Of a DNA stretch of 64,000 bases, positions 1 through 11,969 are shown piece by piece. The translations under genes were made by a program, and so were the position numbers. Below the pieces are notes generated by a model. It had not been told where the DNA came from and did no database searches. It worked only from the letters and a program-made list of their open reading frames with translations. Within the stretch, counting starts at the first letter, position 1. Each line of letters begins with the position of its first letter. This DNA comes from Vanilla planifolia (Eukaryota; Streptophyta; Magnoliopsida; Asparagales; Orchidaceae): contig CM043877.1 of assembly GCA_023846275.1 (NCBI GenBank), forward strand, positions 18,334,607 to 18,398,606, in the 5' to 3' direction.

Positions 1-710
1 TGTGTAATACATATATCTTATATCTTGAATGTATATTATGTAATTTGTCTTTTTATAAATGCCTTTTAAGTACTTAAGTTTATGCTTAAAATCATTCTTG
101 TATGATTTTCTTATCCTATTATATAATTCGATTAGTAAAAAAGCACCCTAAGTCTTCTGATTGCACCATTCAATCCAAAATCAAACCTTGTTGTCATTCT
201 GAAACCTATCATACATTGCAATCAATGGGATTGAAGCCTATGATCCTACCCTAGTTGTTCCAACCGATTATTCACTAATATTCTTATTTCTTAATGATCG
301 TAACATATTGTATGATTTATTATCAAATTCATCAAATACATGATTTTGACCATTTTCCCATTGTGCAGTATGATTTAGGCATCCTTCTTATATTATCTTA
401 AAGCATTGATAACATTACATAGACAATTTCTTCCTCAAAAGATTTGTACAATACGACTTCCATAATCATATGCATATGATATGTTTTTGCATATTCTCTA
501 ATTGACACATAACATCATGCAAGAAAAATGCTCACATCACCCTAGCATGATGAATGTGACTGCTCAACCTATAGTTTTACAATGTCTTTCTACTAGTACG
601 ACTTAGAGATCACCTTAGTATGATGCTCTTAAAAACCTCATACGACCTAGCATTGTGTCCTTTCAACATCTAGCATTGCAATTTAAACTAATTGTATCGT
701 ATAATGTAGG
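1..710. other. AT-rich intergenic DNA without a recognisable gene
   Basis: No supportable coding region is seen. From about 480 to 730 the sequence repeats short words such as 'agtacgac', 'agtatgat' and 'tgtacgat' at irregular spacing. The same words recur in islands near 31.3-31.9, 35.8-36.4 and 49.4-50.1 kb, so this is probably part of an old dispersed repeat. Confidence 0.5.
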
Positions 711-1315
711 CCATCATATTTGTACGATACACAATAGAAGCCAAATGTTCTTGTTCTCCATCTCTTAAGTTTACTCCAAAGCAAAACCAAAACAATCCAC
801 ATGACATACAAATACATTTCTTACTTAAACTAACATCAAACCACACTATTCAACACTTAAACTAAGAAGTATTTAAAAAGGAATTTTTAGAACTACTTAA
901 TTCCTTTCATTTCTAGCTACTCTCTTAGATTCAATATTATGCTTTTTTCTCTAAGCTCCTTCTTCTTTAATACCTTCTCTTCTTGAGCCTTTTTTTACTT
1001 TTAGTACAATATTGGCCATCATATTTGTACGATGCACAATGGGAGCCAAATCTTCTTCTTCTCCATTTCCTAAGTTTTCTCCAAAGCAAAAGCAAAACAC
1101 TTCACATAACAAACAAACATATTTCTTACATAATCTAACATCCAACCAAACTATTGAACACTTACAATTAAAAAGTATTTAACAAACAATGTTTTAAACC
1201 ACTTACCTCCTCTTAATTTTAGCTACTCTCTTGGATTCAATATCACACTTTTTCTCTAAGTTCCTTCTTCTTTAGTTCCTTCTCTTCTCGAGCTTTTGTT
1301 ACTCTTAGTTCCCAC
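711..1315. repeat. Tandem duplication, two copies of about 305 bp
   Basis: The block starting 'ccatcatatttgtacgat' at 711 starts again at 1016, and the two copies stay collinear to about 1310 with scattered substitutions and small indels. Both contain the same pyrimidine-rich stretch ('ttccttcttctttag' in copy two). An open frame of 64 codons on the minus strand lies across the junction but matches nothing known and is treated as chance. Confidence 0.8.
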
Positions 1316-3789
1316 AAATAAATGCCTCACACAAAGAAATAATTTCTTGTAGCATTTTTATAAACTCAACTTAGGTATGTGAGAAGTTAGATAAAGCTAA
1401 ATAGCAGCAAAACTTGCTTAATCTTAAATGTTCATGTTATGGATTTAATTAAAAAAAAAGCTAACATAAATGGTTAAACTTAACTATCAACTTACTAATT
1501 TTTTTAACATCCAATGAAAATTTCCATCAAAGTAAAAAAAATTTCAATACCACAAAACTTGCATTCCTTTCACACAAGAAACCAAACTCAAGATTTTTTT
1601 TAACAACCTTGGATCTATTAGTTTCACGTCTATCTTCTACCAAAATAAGCCTTTTGCATCAAAATGCTTGAATTACCAATCTACTCTTAACATAGTTTTG
1701 AAAATTATAATAATATCCAAAATATTTAAAAATTTATAATATATTCACTTTATGTTGATCCAAGGTTTTTCTTAACTGCATCTAGTAAAAAATAAGGACC
1801 ATTACTTAAGCAATAGTGAAATTTGAAAAAGGTTATATAAGAAAAAAATGAATCCTTTCCAAAGACCATTACAAAGTGAAATAAATGTAGGTAAACTTGT
1901 ACATGAATATATTTGGTTGATGTAATGTTGTACGATGCTTAGTGACCAAAGTAAGTAATGAATTAAAATCTATCAAATTAGAGGATGATTGTGATTTATG
2001 CATGTATTGCTCATCTTTACTTATATTTTAACAAGAAAGATGTGATTCATTATAATATTATATATAGCATATTATAATAATATGCAATGTGGTGATAATA
2101 GTCATTATAGGAAAAGAAAAAAGTAATGGTTATTCCAAATGCAACCAAAAAAGAAAAATTAAAGAAATGATGGTAATAACAAAAGTTTGTAAAAGATAAG
2201 ATATAATTCTAAACGAGTAATAATATTCACTATCTAAAGTAAAAGTTATTCTTCTGAAAAGATTGTCTATGAGATAAACTAAACGAGTCATTATTTTGGT
2301 AATTTTAAAATATAGACCTAATCTGTTTATGGAAAAGCTTTGCCCTGAACAACCTAAAAGAAAATTTCATAAACAAAAAATTAAAGGAGAACACTAAATT
2401 GAATTTATATACTTTCTTGCATAGAGACTGTGTTTTATAAAAATCATAAATGACAATTTTGTTTTCTTATTCTTATTATATTCTATTATTATTCATTTTA
2501 TGAGATTGACCAAATATGTAGCATATTCCAAAATATATTTATTTGATGTATACATATAATATTTTGTTTTTTAACAAATGATGGCTCAACTATTTTATAG
2601 CTTATCATGTCAAATTTGGATTAGATATAGTATAGGACTTTATTGATGCATTGATGTCTTATAGTTATTTTCTACTTAGTGATCGTTATTTTATTTCAAG
2701 TTATTTTGAAGTGAAATCTAGTGTGCAAAACTTATAAGAGTGGGATACAATAATTTGATTGATCGGAATAAGAATTCGAATGAGTTTTAAAAGTAACTTT
2801 TATTATTTTTTTAAAAATAATTTTATGTTTACAAAATCCCTTGATTATATGTATATATTATGTTTAATATGACAACAAAAAATTAAAGATAAAATCCAAA
2901 ATCAGACACCAAAAGTTTTAAGTGATTTGATTCAAATTAGAACCTACATCTACCCCTAATTGAGGTCAGGAAAAGCACCAGTAATAAAAGATTACAACTT
3001 GAGGTTTTTTCTTAGGGTTCACTACCAACCTACTAGTTTTTATTGGTTAAACTAAAATCCATACTATTACGAGCTCAACCCCAACATTGTTTTCTTACAA
3101 CATCAAACCAAACTTGGGCTTTCACAAATGCCGCACCACCCAACCCTAGATAAAAAGAAACATACATCATGAAGAAAAAATTTTGATAAAGTTGTACAAC
3201 TTTCTATACTTGTTGATTAATGTAACAAGACATAATGAGCTTAAATTCAAGAAGAGAAATAAGAATTTGATATATTAGATGTGCATGGCTTAGTTGGAAA
3301 ACTTTGACAATTTAAGAAGTCATAGTTGCTACTAATAGAATTTATGCTAAAATATAGAGCATCATTTTTTTCAGATCTCAAAAATTTATTCACATTCATT
3401 AGATTTTTTCATTTACAATGGTTAGGTAGTTATTGAAAAAAAATTTATTATAGCTATTAGAAAGTATAGAAAGCTATTTAAAAAGCCATAACTAAATAGC
3501 TTAAAAAGTATGTTAAAATAAGTTTTTGAAAAGGCTAATGCAATGACTAAGTAATTAGTCATTGTCTAGTATCAACTAAGGTCGTTGGATCTGATTAGAG
3601 GTGATATTAACTATCAGATCTAATGCTAAATAAGCAAATGAGTTATGGATGGTCCGACCAAGATAGATTTGATCTTGGCCATCTAATCATGTCAAATGAG
3701 ATATGGATCATTTGATTTAGCAATGGTAAAATTGAGATTAGATTTGGATTGTAGGATTCAAATAGGTGATATTTTAGCCATCAAAACAA
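1316..3789. other. AT-rich DNA; distal part may belong to the copia LTR relic
   Basis: There is no gene or RNA that I can support here. From about 2930 to 3790 the text has a flavour of copia LTR sequence (words resembling 'gatccaacg' and 'ggatgtaggc' read on the minus strand, as in the LTRs near 17 and 55 kb), so the relic LTR described next may begin well before 3790. The match is too decayed to set a boundary. Confidence 0.35.
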
Positions 3790-4040
3790 GGATGGAATGA
3801 TGGGTGTCTATAAAATCAAGAAGTTAACATTCTAAAAAACTTATCAAAGCTTGGTGCACATTTCTTCAATCCTTAGAACTCGTTGAACACTCTAAGATTC
3901 TTTGAAGACTATTAATTCACCATCTTTTGAGGTACATAACTTATTCACTAAAACCTACACTTGATTCACACTAAATAAACTTATTAGAATAACATGCCAA
4001 TCATTTAAGGCTTGATTCATCAAACACTAGGGTGACCTAA
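3790..4040 (-). repeat. Left direct repeat (3' LTR remnant) of copia relic
   Basis: Positions about 3819-4037 align collinearly with 6093-6309: both contain 'aagttaacatt', 'acttatcaaagcttggtg' and end with 'gtgacc'. The adjacent minus-strand purine tract supports its reading as the start of a 3' LTR. True LTR length is unknown. Confidence 0.65.
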
Positions 4041-4304
4041 TAATCTCCTTCTTTTGATGATGGCAAGACATAAATATTTAGATAAAATATAACATGTAAA
4101 AAATATTTATGAAATGATAAAAGATATTAAAAATGAAATATATATGCCCCCCATCATGCTCCTCCACTATGGTCCCCCTTATGATATACTCCCCATCACT
4201 TATCTAAACAATAACTATTCTACCCTTTTGACACCATCAAAAGGTACATAATTTATATAACTTCTAATACACCTAATTGTTGTTGTATGATTTAAAATTA
4301 TTCG

Positions 4305-5590
4305 ATTGAAAGGAACTTAGTAAATATGTCGACCAATTATTGTTTGGTAGAAACATATTCAAATTCTATTATTCCTTTAGCTACTTGATCTCTAATGAAA
4401 TGGTATCTTGCATCAATGTGCTTGGTTTTGGAATGATAAACTTGATTCTTTGCAAAGGCTAAGGCACTAGTATTATCGATTCGAATGGGAATATATGAGA
4501 TATCTAAACCATAATCATTAAGTTGTTGTCTTAACCATAATACTTGGGCAACACAACTTTCGACCGCTACATACTTAGCTTTTGTGGTTGATAGAGGTTT
4601 GCAATTTTGCTTCTTGCTTGACCATGAAATTAGATAATTTCTTAAGAATTGACATGCATCGGAGCTAATTTTCCTGTCAACTATAGAACCTGTAAAGTCT
4701 GAATCAATGTAATCTATAAGATCACATGAAAGAGTATTTTTATAATATCGTAAACCTAAGTTTATTGTACTTTTTAAATATTTAAAGATTGATTTAAACA
4801 CTTTTAAATGTCTTTCCTTAGGATTTGATTGGAATCTTGTGCATAAGTCAACACTAAATAATGTGTCTAGTCTACTTGTCATGAGATCTAGTAATGATCC
4901 AATAAGACCTTTATAAAGTTTTTGATCAATAGGTTTCCTAACTTTATCTAAGTCTAAATGGATTGATTGTTTCATTGAATTCTTTCTATGTTTCATATTT
5001 TCATAACCAAATTTATTGAATAACTATTTTAAGTATATAGTTATAGAAATAAAAATCTCATCTTTTAATTGTTTAATTTGTAATCCTAAGAAAAAATTCA
5101 TCTCACCCAACATATTCATCTCAAACTCTCTTGTCATTAAGTCACTAAATTCTTTACACTTATTTTCATTTGTGCTTCAAAAAATTATGTCACCAACATA
5201 TACTTGTACAATCAACAAATGATCATTTAAAGATTTTAAGAATAATATAATGTCCACTTTTTCTTTTCTAAAACTACTTTCAACTAGATAATTGCTCAAT
5301 ATATGATAACATGCATAAAGTGCTTATTTAAGGCCATAAAGTGCCTTCTTAAGCTTATTCACATAATCATCATTTGCATGGGTCTCAAAACTAAGGGATT
5401 GTTCTAAATACACATCTTCTTCTATTATTCTATTTAAAAATACACCTTTTACATCCATTTGAAATAATTTAAAATTTTTTTGATAAGAATATGCTAAAAA
5501 AAGTCTAATGACTTCTAATCTTATTACTAATGCTTTAAAACTAAGGCTTTTGTCCCATATTCTAGGAAAGGAGAAGTATTTGGAGTTCAT
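4305..5590 (-). pseudogene. Copia polyprotein relic (reverse transcriptase to RNase H)
   Basis: Translated pieces on the minus strand run in the order of a Ty1/copia pol. Near 5590-5324 there is 'LFQMDVKGVFLN' and 'KKALYGLK' of the reverse transcriptase. At 5200-5000 comes the catalytic box, which reads YVGD where the family has YVDD, followed by 'EMNFFLGLQIKQ'. At 4996-4337 lies a 219-codon open stretch with the RNase H region ('LISWSSKKQNC', 'STTKAKYVA', 'SKTKHIDARYHFIRDQ'), and after a stop at about 4336 the tail 'VDIFTKFLS' continues to about 4305. In RNase H the usual TTEAEY box reads TTKAKY, so a catalytic acid is lost. Several stops and frame changes break the frame. It is plainly non-functional; the closest relative in this window is the pol at 57402-60428. 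Confidence 0.9.
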
Positions 5591-6092
5591 AAGTATTCAC
5601 GTGAAGGTATTATAAAAAGCAGTAATAGGGTTAGCTTCCCCTTTGTGTGTTTAAGAATTCATCCCCTAGGTGTACTCGTAACATAAAGTTTTATTGGTTA
5701 ACCCATGCATATAATTTTGAGTGCTACCTAGCTGCATCCAATACCTTAACCCAATCCAATTCAGGATTCGCTCTGAGCCCGAATAGGTTTTACTTGATTT
5801 TCCTGATCCAAAGCTTGCGAGTGCTTGCTTAGTCGAGCTTATCTAGCCCAAGAGTTTTGCAAGTTGGGATGTGGCAAGAAATTTTTTATTTTGGTTATTA
5901 AATTTTTTTAAAAAATTAATTATTTAATTTAATCAAGGCTTGGAAAATAAACTAACATAAAATTTTAACAAGGATGGAATTTAACCAAAAAAAGATTATG
6001 GATTCAAAAATAGAATCTTATTTGTTTTTTAAATCAGACAGATGATTAAATATGATTTGAGATTATATGAATTGAAAGTGCATCTAAAATCA
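5591..6092. other. Non-coding stretch inside the copia relic
   Basis: This should hold the 5' part of the element (LTR end, primer-binding site, gag), but none is recognisable. 5650-5870 is less AT-rich than its surroundings and has no clear match within the window. Confidence 0.4.
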
Positions 6093-6313
6093 ACAAGTTA
6101 ACATTATAAAAACTTATCAAAGCTTGGTGTGTATGTCTTCAATTCTTAAAACTTATTTAACACCTAAGATACTTTAAAGACTACCAATTTACTATCTTTT
6201 AAGGTGCATGATCTGTTTATTAGAAATTACACCTAATTTATATTAAACAAATCCATTAGAACAATATGTTAAACATTTAAGACTTGACTCATCAAATACA
6301 AGAGTGACCAAAT
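6093..6313 (-). repeat. Right direct repeat (5' LTR remnant) of copia relic
   Basis: This is the collinear partner of 3819-4037, sharing the words 'acttatcaaagcttggtg' and 'aagttaacat'. The many differences point to great age. No target-site duplication could be identified. Confidence 0.6.
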
Positions 6314-8240
6314 ATATTTAACCTATTATGATAGCCAGTGTTATTTTCATATAATTGATATGTGTGAATCAGGTGTTATTTAGATAACATTCTCTTGTTA
6401 TGTAAGAAACCTAAGTTTTAAAGATAATGTGATCTTTATATTTTTCCACATGTTAGTTTTACATGGTTTTCAAAATTTGAAATGTTGATTTAAATTAGTT
6501 TATTAAATTTTGATAATACCATATGATTTAATTTGTTTTGAAAAAAATGTTTCCTCAAAAACAAAGAAAGAATATGAAAAAGACATGACATGGATTACAA
6601 ATAAAAAAAGTGAGCAATGGTTGCCATATGATAACTCCCATTAGTGCCACAAAATTAATATGCACCATAGGACTACATCTTATTCTCATTAAACTTAACC
6701 TTTTTTTTTGCTAAGTATTACTTGAAGACTTACCTTTCAATTTATTATTTCATTAATATATATATATATATATATACATATGATAGAATTGTATAGTTCA
6801 TATTGCATCTAGGTTTTACTCAAATCATCAATTATTTTTAATATTTATATCAACATCCAAATTATTACATAATATACTTTTATTATATTGATTAAATCCC
6901 TTATTTGTTTCCTCTTTTTTATTATCTGAAATCAAATCATTTCCTATTTGTTTTATTTCATAGCATTATATATCTCATATTTCATTTTTTATTCTATATT
7001 TTTCTAAAACTTGTCATATTCAACTCTAATAACATATACATATTTTATAAATAAATTACAAAGTAATAATATATGATTTATCTTTTTCTTATTCTACATT
7101 TTTATGATATTAAATTATTCTTTGTAGATATTATTTTGATGAGAACTTTCATAAAGTACCTTTATTATAACATTCACCAAACCACATTTTCATTCCTTTG
7201 TTCAGAGAATCCATAAATTCTCTCTTATTTAATTATTTATATTTTATTTACATAACTTATATTTAAACAAAATCTTGATCACTAGCTGTTCTAGAGAAAT
7301 TAAGAAATTCTCAAATCTTTCCATATTTAATATAATATTTTCACATTATTTATTTTAGTTTTTTTAATTAAAATTCTAACTTTTTTTATTCATTTATATT
7401 TTCTCATTCACATAGTCTATTCATATTTATCATATGATATATTTTATTAAAATAAAACAAATTATTATTTAGGTTCTTTTTTCTAAACTCATGCTCATCA
7501 ATAACGAATAATAAGACATCCTTCCATTAGATCTATCCAAAAAAGTACACAATTTGAAACTTTAATACTTTGCAAAATAACACATGTTTCAAGATGTAAC
7601 TAAAATAATTATTTTATTCCAATATATCTAATTTTTAAAATTTAACTTTACTAATCAATATAGCATCATTTATATGCTCAAAAATATATTTTTTAATTTT
7701 TAACAAGTTATATGAAAATAAAATATCAAAATATTATAATAACACTTTTACTATTCTTATTTTTCAAGATTCGTTATTATGTTATTTTTTTTATCAATTT
7801 TATAAAAAAACTTTTCTTTGGTCCTATAATTATAAAATTTTGAGTATCATATGATGTTGGAATTACATTAAACCTAAAATATATTTGTAATTTGAAATCA
7901 AGCAAAATTTTTCAGTTCAATTTAACCTTAATTTTGTTTATCATTTGTTTCCAAATTTTAGCCTTAATTAGATCTATATAAACTTTAAATAACCACTTCC
8001 ATGTTTAACATGATGCTAATTTTTTAAACTAAGTCATTTGAAAATTTCATAAAAATTTAGTTAATTCTTCCCATTTAATTTGCCACAACTTCAATATTCA
8101 AAACATTTTGAAAATAGAATATTTTAGTGATTTAATTATTTATAAAATTTAAGTTATTTTCTTATCTAAATTTTAAATAATTATCAAAAGTTATTTCTTA
8201 TTCAATCCCTTTATATCTATTGTGTTTCTTGGATAACAGA
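6314..8240. other. Very AT-rich DNA without a recognisable gene
   Basis: No coding region, RNA gene or bounded repeat is seen. A short (TA)n tract lies at about 6757-6775. The right edge, TTATC at 8241-8245, is the left target duplication of the gypsy element that follows. Confidence 0.5.
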
Positions 8241-8245
8241 TTATC
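8241..8245. repeat. Left target-site duplication TTATC of gypsy element
   Basis: TTATC directly precedes the LTR start 'tgtcaagccc' at 8246 and occurs again at 18993-18997 right after the LTR end 'gttaca'. Five-bp duplications are normal for Ty3/gypsy integration. Confidence 0.9.
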
Positions 8246-8874
8246 TGTCAAGCCCCCACCTCAACAAGTACAACTAGATAACAAAATCAATATCAGAGAT
8301 TTTTTGCTGCTACAACATCGAGTGAGGACAAGGAACAAAACACAAGGTGGGGACCCGACGGTGAGACAAACCCCAACTCTTATTCGAACACATTTCAAAA
8401 AACAAACCATGAAAATGAACTAAAATATTTACATAATGACCTAAAAATCAAAAATATAAAGAAAGACATGTTTTTAAAAGTTTACTCACCAAGCCCTCCC
8501 CTCTCTCACACTAGTGAAAAGGGCTCTCCTGTAATAGGAACTTTCCCAGCTCTTGGTGTATTGGTTTCATGGGATGCATGACTTGTGACGTAAGCACTAA
8601 ATGAGATTTGACAAATCTCATTAGATAAATCCACAATAATTAACCAAGTATGAAAAAGAAATGAAAAGACATACTATGAACAATGAAGATGAATCGTATG
8701 CATAAAACTAAAACCATATAAGATGTCATATATAATGCCAGATGAAAAACTAAAGAAATGTCGATTCCTTATTATTTCTAATTACAGGTGTGTTATTATC
8801 AGACCTGATTCCCTTTGATGCATTATCCTCTATGGATCCAAGAAATGACCTCCAACCAGCATCCAAACGAGCAC

Positions 8875-9222
8875 ATAACACTAGGAAAATATCTGATCCA
8901 AAGATCAATACCCTGCGATCCAACACGCTGGGTCTAATGCCACCAAGCCTGTATGGTACCTATACCCTGCAATCAAACAAGCTGGGCCTGGCGTAAATCA
9001 TCATGGGATCATAGCACATGACACTAAGTAGATATCTAATCCGAAGATCGATACCCTGCGATCCAACACGCTGGGCCTAGTGCCACCAGGCAGGTATGGT
9101 AGCTACACTCTGCGATCCAAAACATTGGGCCTGGTGTAAATCATCATGGGGAACACTAGGCAGATATCTGATTCGAAGATCGATACCCTACGATCCAACA
9201 CGCTAGGCCTAGTGGTGAGGAT
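8875..9222. repeat. Tandem array in LTR, about 145-bp unit, 2.4 copies
   Basis: Each unit contains 'gatatctgatccgaagatcg' or a variant, two rounds of 'gcgatccaacacgctgggcc', a 'ccaggcaggtatggtacc' piece and 'gtaaatcatcatgggg'. Units begin near 8875, 9019 and 9149. The same array stands at the corresponding place of the right LTR (about 15705-16055). Confidence 0.85.
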
Positions 9223-9573
9223 AACATTCTCTGGGAATCCCATTTTTACTGCCATTTTCAAACCATCAATCAAGATAATTATGCCATATCAAAAGACTTT
9301 TCGTTTCATATTTTTTTTCTTTTTATTTTATTTTCATACCATATTGCTTCTTCTTTTTCATTTTATTGTCATATCATATTGCTTCTTTTTTATTTTATTT
9401 TCATACCATATTGCTTCTTCCTTTTTAGTTTTTATGCAAATGAAATAAACAACCAAAGCCCCATATGATAGTAAGAAAACCATGTAAAAACAAACACATA
9501 TTAATGTGCTACATCACAGGGTTAGGGATTTATCTACCTGATTTCTTGCCCACTTCTGATTCTCCTCGTCGGC

Positions 9574-9850
9574 CGTCACTGTCACGCGTTGGAACTCCTT
9601 TAAGAGCACGGTGGTGGTTATCGAAAATCTCACACAACTCTCGGTCTTCTTGATGTCCTTATGGAATCCTTGTCGACCGTCACTGTCACGTGTAGAAACT
9701 CCTCTAAGAGCACGACGACGATTGTCGGAAATCTTGCACAACTCTTGGACCTTACAGAATCTTCACTAGCCATCACTGTCGCATGCCATAACTCCTTTAA
9801 GAGCACGACGACGACTGTCGGAAATCTGGCACAACTCATGGAAGACTCTC
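9574..9850. repeat. GC-richer tandem array in LTR, 93-104-bp unit, 3 copies
   Basis: Units start at about 9574, 9678 and 9771 with 'cgtcactgtcac' or a variant, followed by 'aactcctttaagagcac' and 'cacaactct'. Overlapping open frames on both strands here are products of the repeat and not genes. The homologous array in the right LTR spans about 18315-18600. Confidence 0.85.
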
Positions 9851-10326
9851 GCTCGCACTCTAGCAACCTCTCAGCAGTACGTAAATTTTGCAGAAGTGCT
9901 TTTCAAACGCACCCTGGTTAGCTTTTATAATTGCGACTAAAATTTCTTGAACCCTCATGAACCGACTGCCAGAAGGCACGAGAACTAGCTATTTTGCATA
10001 ACATGCACCTCCAAATTCTTTATTTGTGCATATCCTCCGCCAGAAGAGATAGACCTACGCCGAAATTCGTAAAATTGCACATATACCTAGCACAACCAAC
10101 ATCCTTTAAAATTGCAAGTATACATTTTGCCAAAACGAATTTGAGCTATACCGACATTCACAAAATTACAAATCTATCCTTAATGCTACAAATTTATCCT
10201 AGATCTTTAAAAATTCATAATTTATTTCTTAGAGCTCTGAAATTTATAAACTAAACACCGTTGGACTTGTCTCAAACAACTCTTTCACTTGGAAAGATAA
10301 AATAAAGGAAAACAAAGGCTGTTACA

Positions 10327-10345
10327 CTCTTCCCTCCTTTTAAAA
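10327..10345 (-). promoter_or_regulatory. Polypurine tract of gypsy element
   Basis: Plus-strand 'ctcttccctccttttaaaa' reads on the minus strand as a purine run ending directly at the LTR start 'tgtaacagcc'. This is where second-strand DNA synthesis is primed in LTR elements. Confidence 0.85.
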
Positions 10346-11700
10346 ATTTCGTCCCAAAATTTAGAACAGCACTAGGTACTAAGTGATCATATCTATCTAC
10401 TTCCCATGTAGCTTCTCTTTCTATTTGGCCATGCCATAATACTTTAACCATGGGAATAACTTGGTTTCTTAGCCTTTTGTCTTGTCGATTAAGGATCCCC
10501 ACTAGTGTTTCTGGATAAGTCAATTCTTTCTTAATTTCTACATCTCGATCCATGAAGCTTACCACATGGGAAAGAACTATAATGTATCTCCATAAAACAA
10601 AGATATGGAAAACATTATGTACTCCTGCCAACTGAAGAGGTAAAGTAAGTCGATATGCCACTTGTCCAACCATTTCTAGTATTTGAAAAAGACCAATGAA
10701 CTTAGGCTTTAACTTTCCTGCCCTTCCAAGTCTTATGACACCATTTGTTGGACTTACTTTAATAAATACATGCTCCCCCTTTTGAAATTCTATCATTCAG
10801 TGTTTGACATCATAGTATTTTTTTGTTTGTCTTGGAATGCTTTCATTCTTTCTTGAATAGTTTTGCTATTTTTAGTTACTTCTTCAACAAATGTAAGACC
10901 CATCATACTTCTTTCCTTCCCGTCATTCCAATATAGAGGTGATTGACATTTTCTATAATAAAGTGTTTCATATAGAGTCATTTCGATGCTGGACTGTTAA
11001 CTATTATTATAGGTAAATTCTACCAGGGGTAGGTGACTTTCCCAATCTCCTTCAAAATCTAAAATACAAAGTCGCAACAAATCTTCCAAGGTTTTTATAG
11101 TTCTTTCTGTTTGACTATGTGTTTGAGGATGAAAGGTTGTACTGAATCTTAAACTTATACCAAAAGTTGATGTATATTTTTTCAAAAATGAAAAGTAAAT
11201 TTAAGATCTTTATCAGAGATAATAACTTTTGATATCATATGTAACTTGATAATTTGCTTTAGATATACTTGAGCTAATGTTTTAGCATAATAAGTTGTAT
11301 TTATAGCAAGAAAATGAGTTGTTTTTGTCAGTATATCCATAATTACCCAAACTACATCATGACCTGTAGGTGATGATCTTGGTAATCCAACTATAAAACC
11401 TATTGTCACTTCCTCCCATTTCCATTCTGGTATCGACAATGACTATAGTGATCCTCTAGGCTTTAGGTGTTCTCTGTTAACTTGCTGGCAAATTAAACAC
11501 CTTTGAAACCAATTAGCCACATCTTTCTTTAACCCCCCTGGCCACCAGTATTGTTGTATCAACTCTTGATACATTTTATTCTCTCTTAGATGTATGGAAT
11601 ATCGAGCATTATGAGCTTCTTTTAATAGTAATTCTTTGAGTTGTTGAAGTGTTGGTATGCATAATCTATCTTGAAATCAAAGTAGATCATCCTGATCCAA
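10330..11700 (-). pseudogene. Gypsy integrase and chromodomain (degenerate)
   Basis: In minus-strand order: the zinc-binding domain near 11650-11470 ('RYSIHLRENKMY', 'QQYWWPGGLKKDVANWF', 'CLICQQV'); the core at 11439-10990; the GPY/F-type region 'KPKFIGLFQILEMVGQVAYRL' piece near 10720-10660; and a chromodomain at about 10540-10380 ('ILNRQDKRLRNQVIPMVKVLW', 'EREATWEVD'). In the core the position of the first catalytic aspartate (family pattern TMDFV) reads TIGFI, so that acid is lost, whereas the second (IISDKD) and the glutamate (QTERTIKTLED) remain. Chromodomains target integration to heterochromatin. Stops and frameshifts separate the pieces, so no working integrase can be made. Confidence 0.9.
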
Positions 11701-11969
11701 TTTAAATTCAGATTCTCATCCTTCATAAACCCTTTGGATTATCTTTTGTAGTTTCAAGTCTTCAGCCTGGTCTTCTTTATAGACATTAACCAATCTGGCC
11801 TTACAGATAGGTGGGCAAGCAACGTCATATTTCTTCGTATTTCAGATTCCAATTGTAACTTATCCATCTCAAAGATCAATTGCTTTTTTTTTGAGGTAGT
11901 TAATAAGCTATTAACATAGGTTTTCCTACTGAGAGCATCTACTATCACATTTGCTTTACTTGGATGATA

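Larger units (their letters stand above)
3790..6315 (-). mobile_element. Decayed Ty1/copia retrotransposon relic
   Basis: A minus-strand reverse transcriptase/RNase H relic (about 4305-5590) lies between two diverged direct repeats ending near 4037 and 6309. Read on the minus strand, the left repeat follows a purine-rich tract at 4042-4062, comparable to the polypurine tract just before the 3' LTR of the intact copia element at 60557-60567. The LTR start words (accct..gtgtttgatga) also match those of the solo LTR at 16339. Gag, protease and integrase are not recognisable, so the element is internally deleted. Outer LTR ends and a target duplication could not be placed. Confidence 0.7.
8246..10326 (-). 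repeat. Left LTR (3' LTR) of gypsy element, 2081 bp
   Basis: It runs from 'tgtcaagccc' to 'ggctgttaca'. Over the first roughly 230 bp it differs from the right LTR at about 19 positions counted by eye (about 8%), so the insertion is old compared with the copia element at 54-61 kb. It contains two internal tandem arrays (about 8875-9220 and 9574-9845). Short open frames inside it are by-products of those arrays. Confidence 0.93.

Noticed and set aside
951-1145. 64-codon open frame on the minus strand
   Set aside because: It spans the junction of a 305-bp tandem duplication, has no domain, and its composition follows the repeat.
9574-9850. Tandem array considered as a CRISPR-like repeat
   Set aside because: Units of about 100 bp without unique spacers, present in both LTRs of a retrotransposon in a plant genome.
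8220-10254. Several short open frames on both strands
   Set aside because: They lie inside the gypsy LTR and its tandem arrays; overlapping frames on opposite strands with repeated peptides are repeat artefacts.
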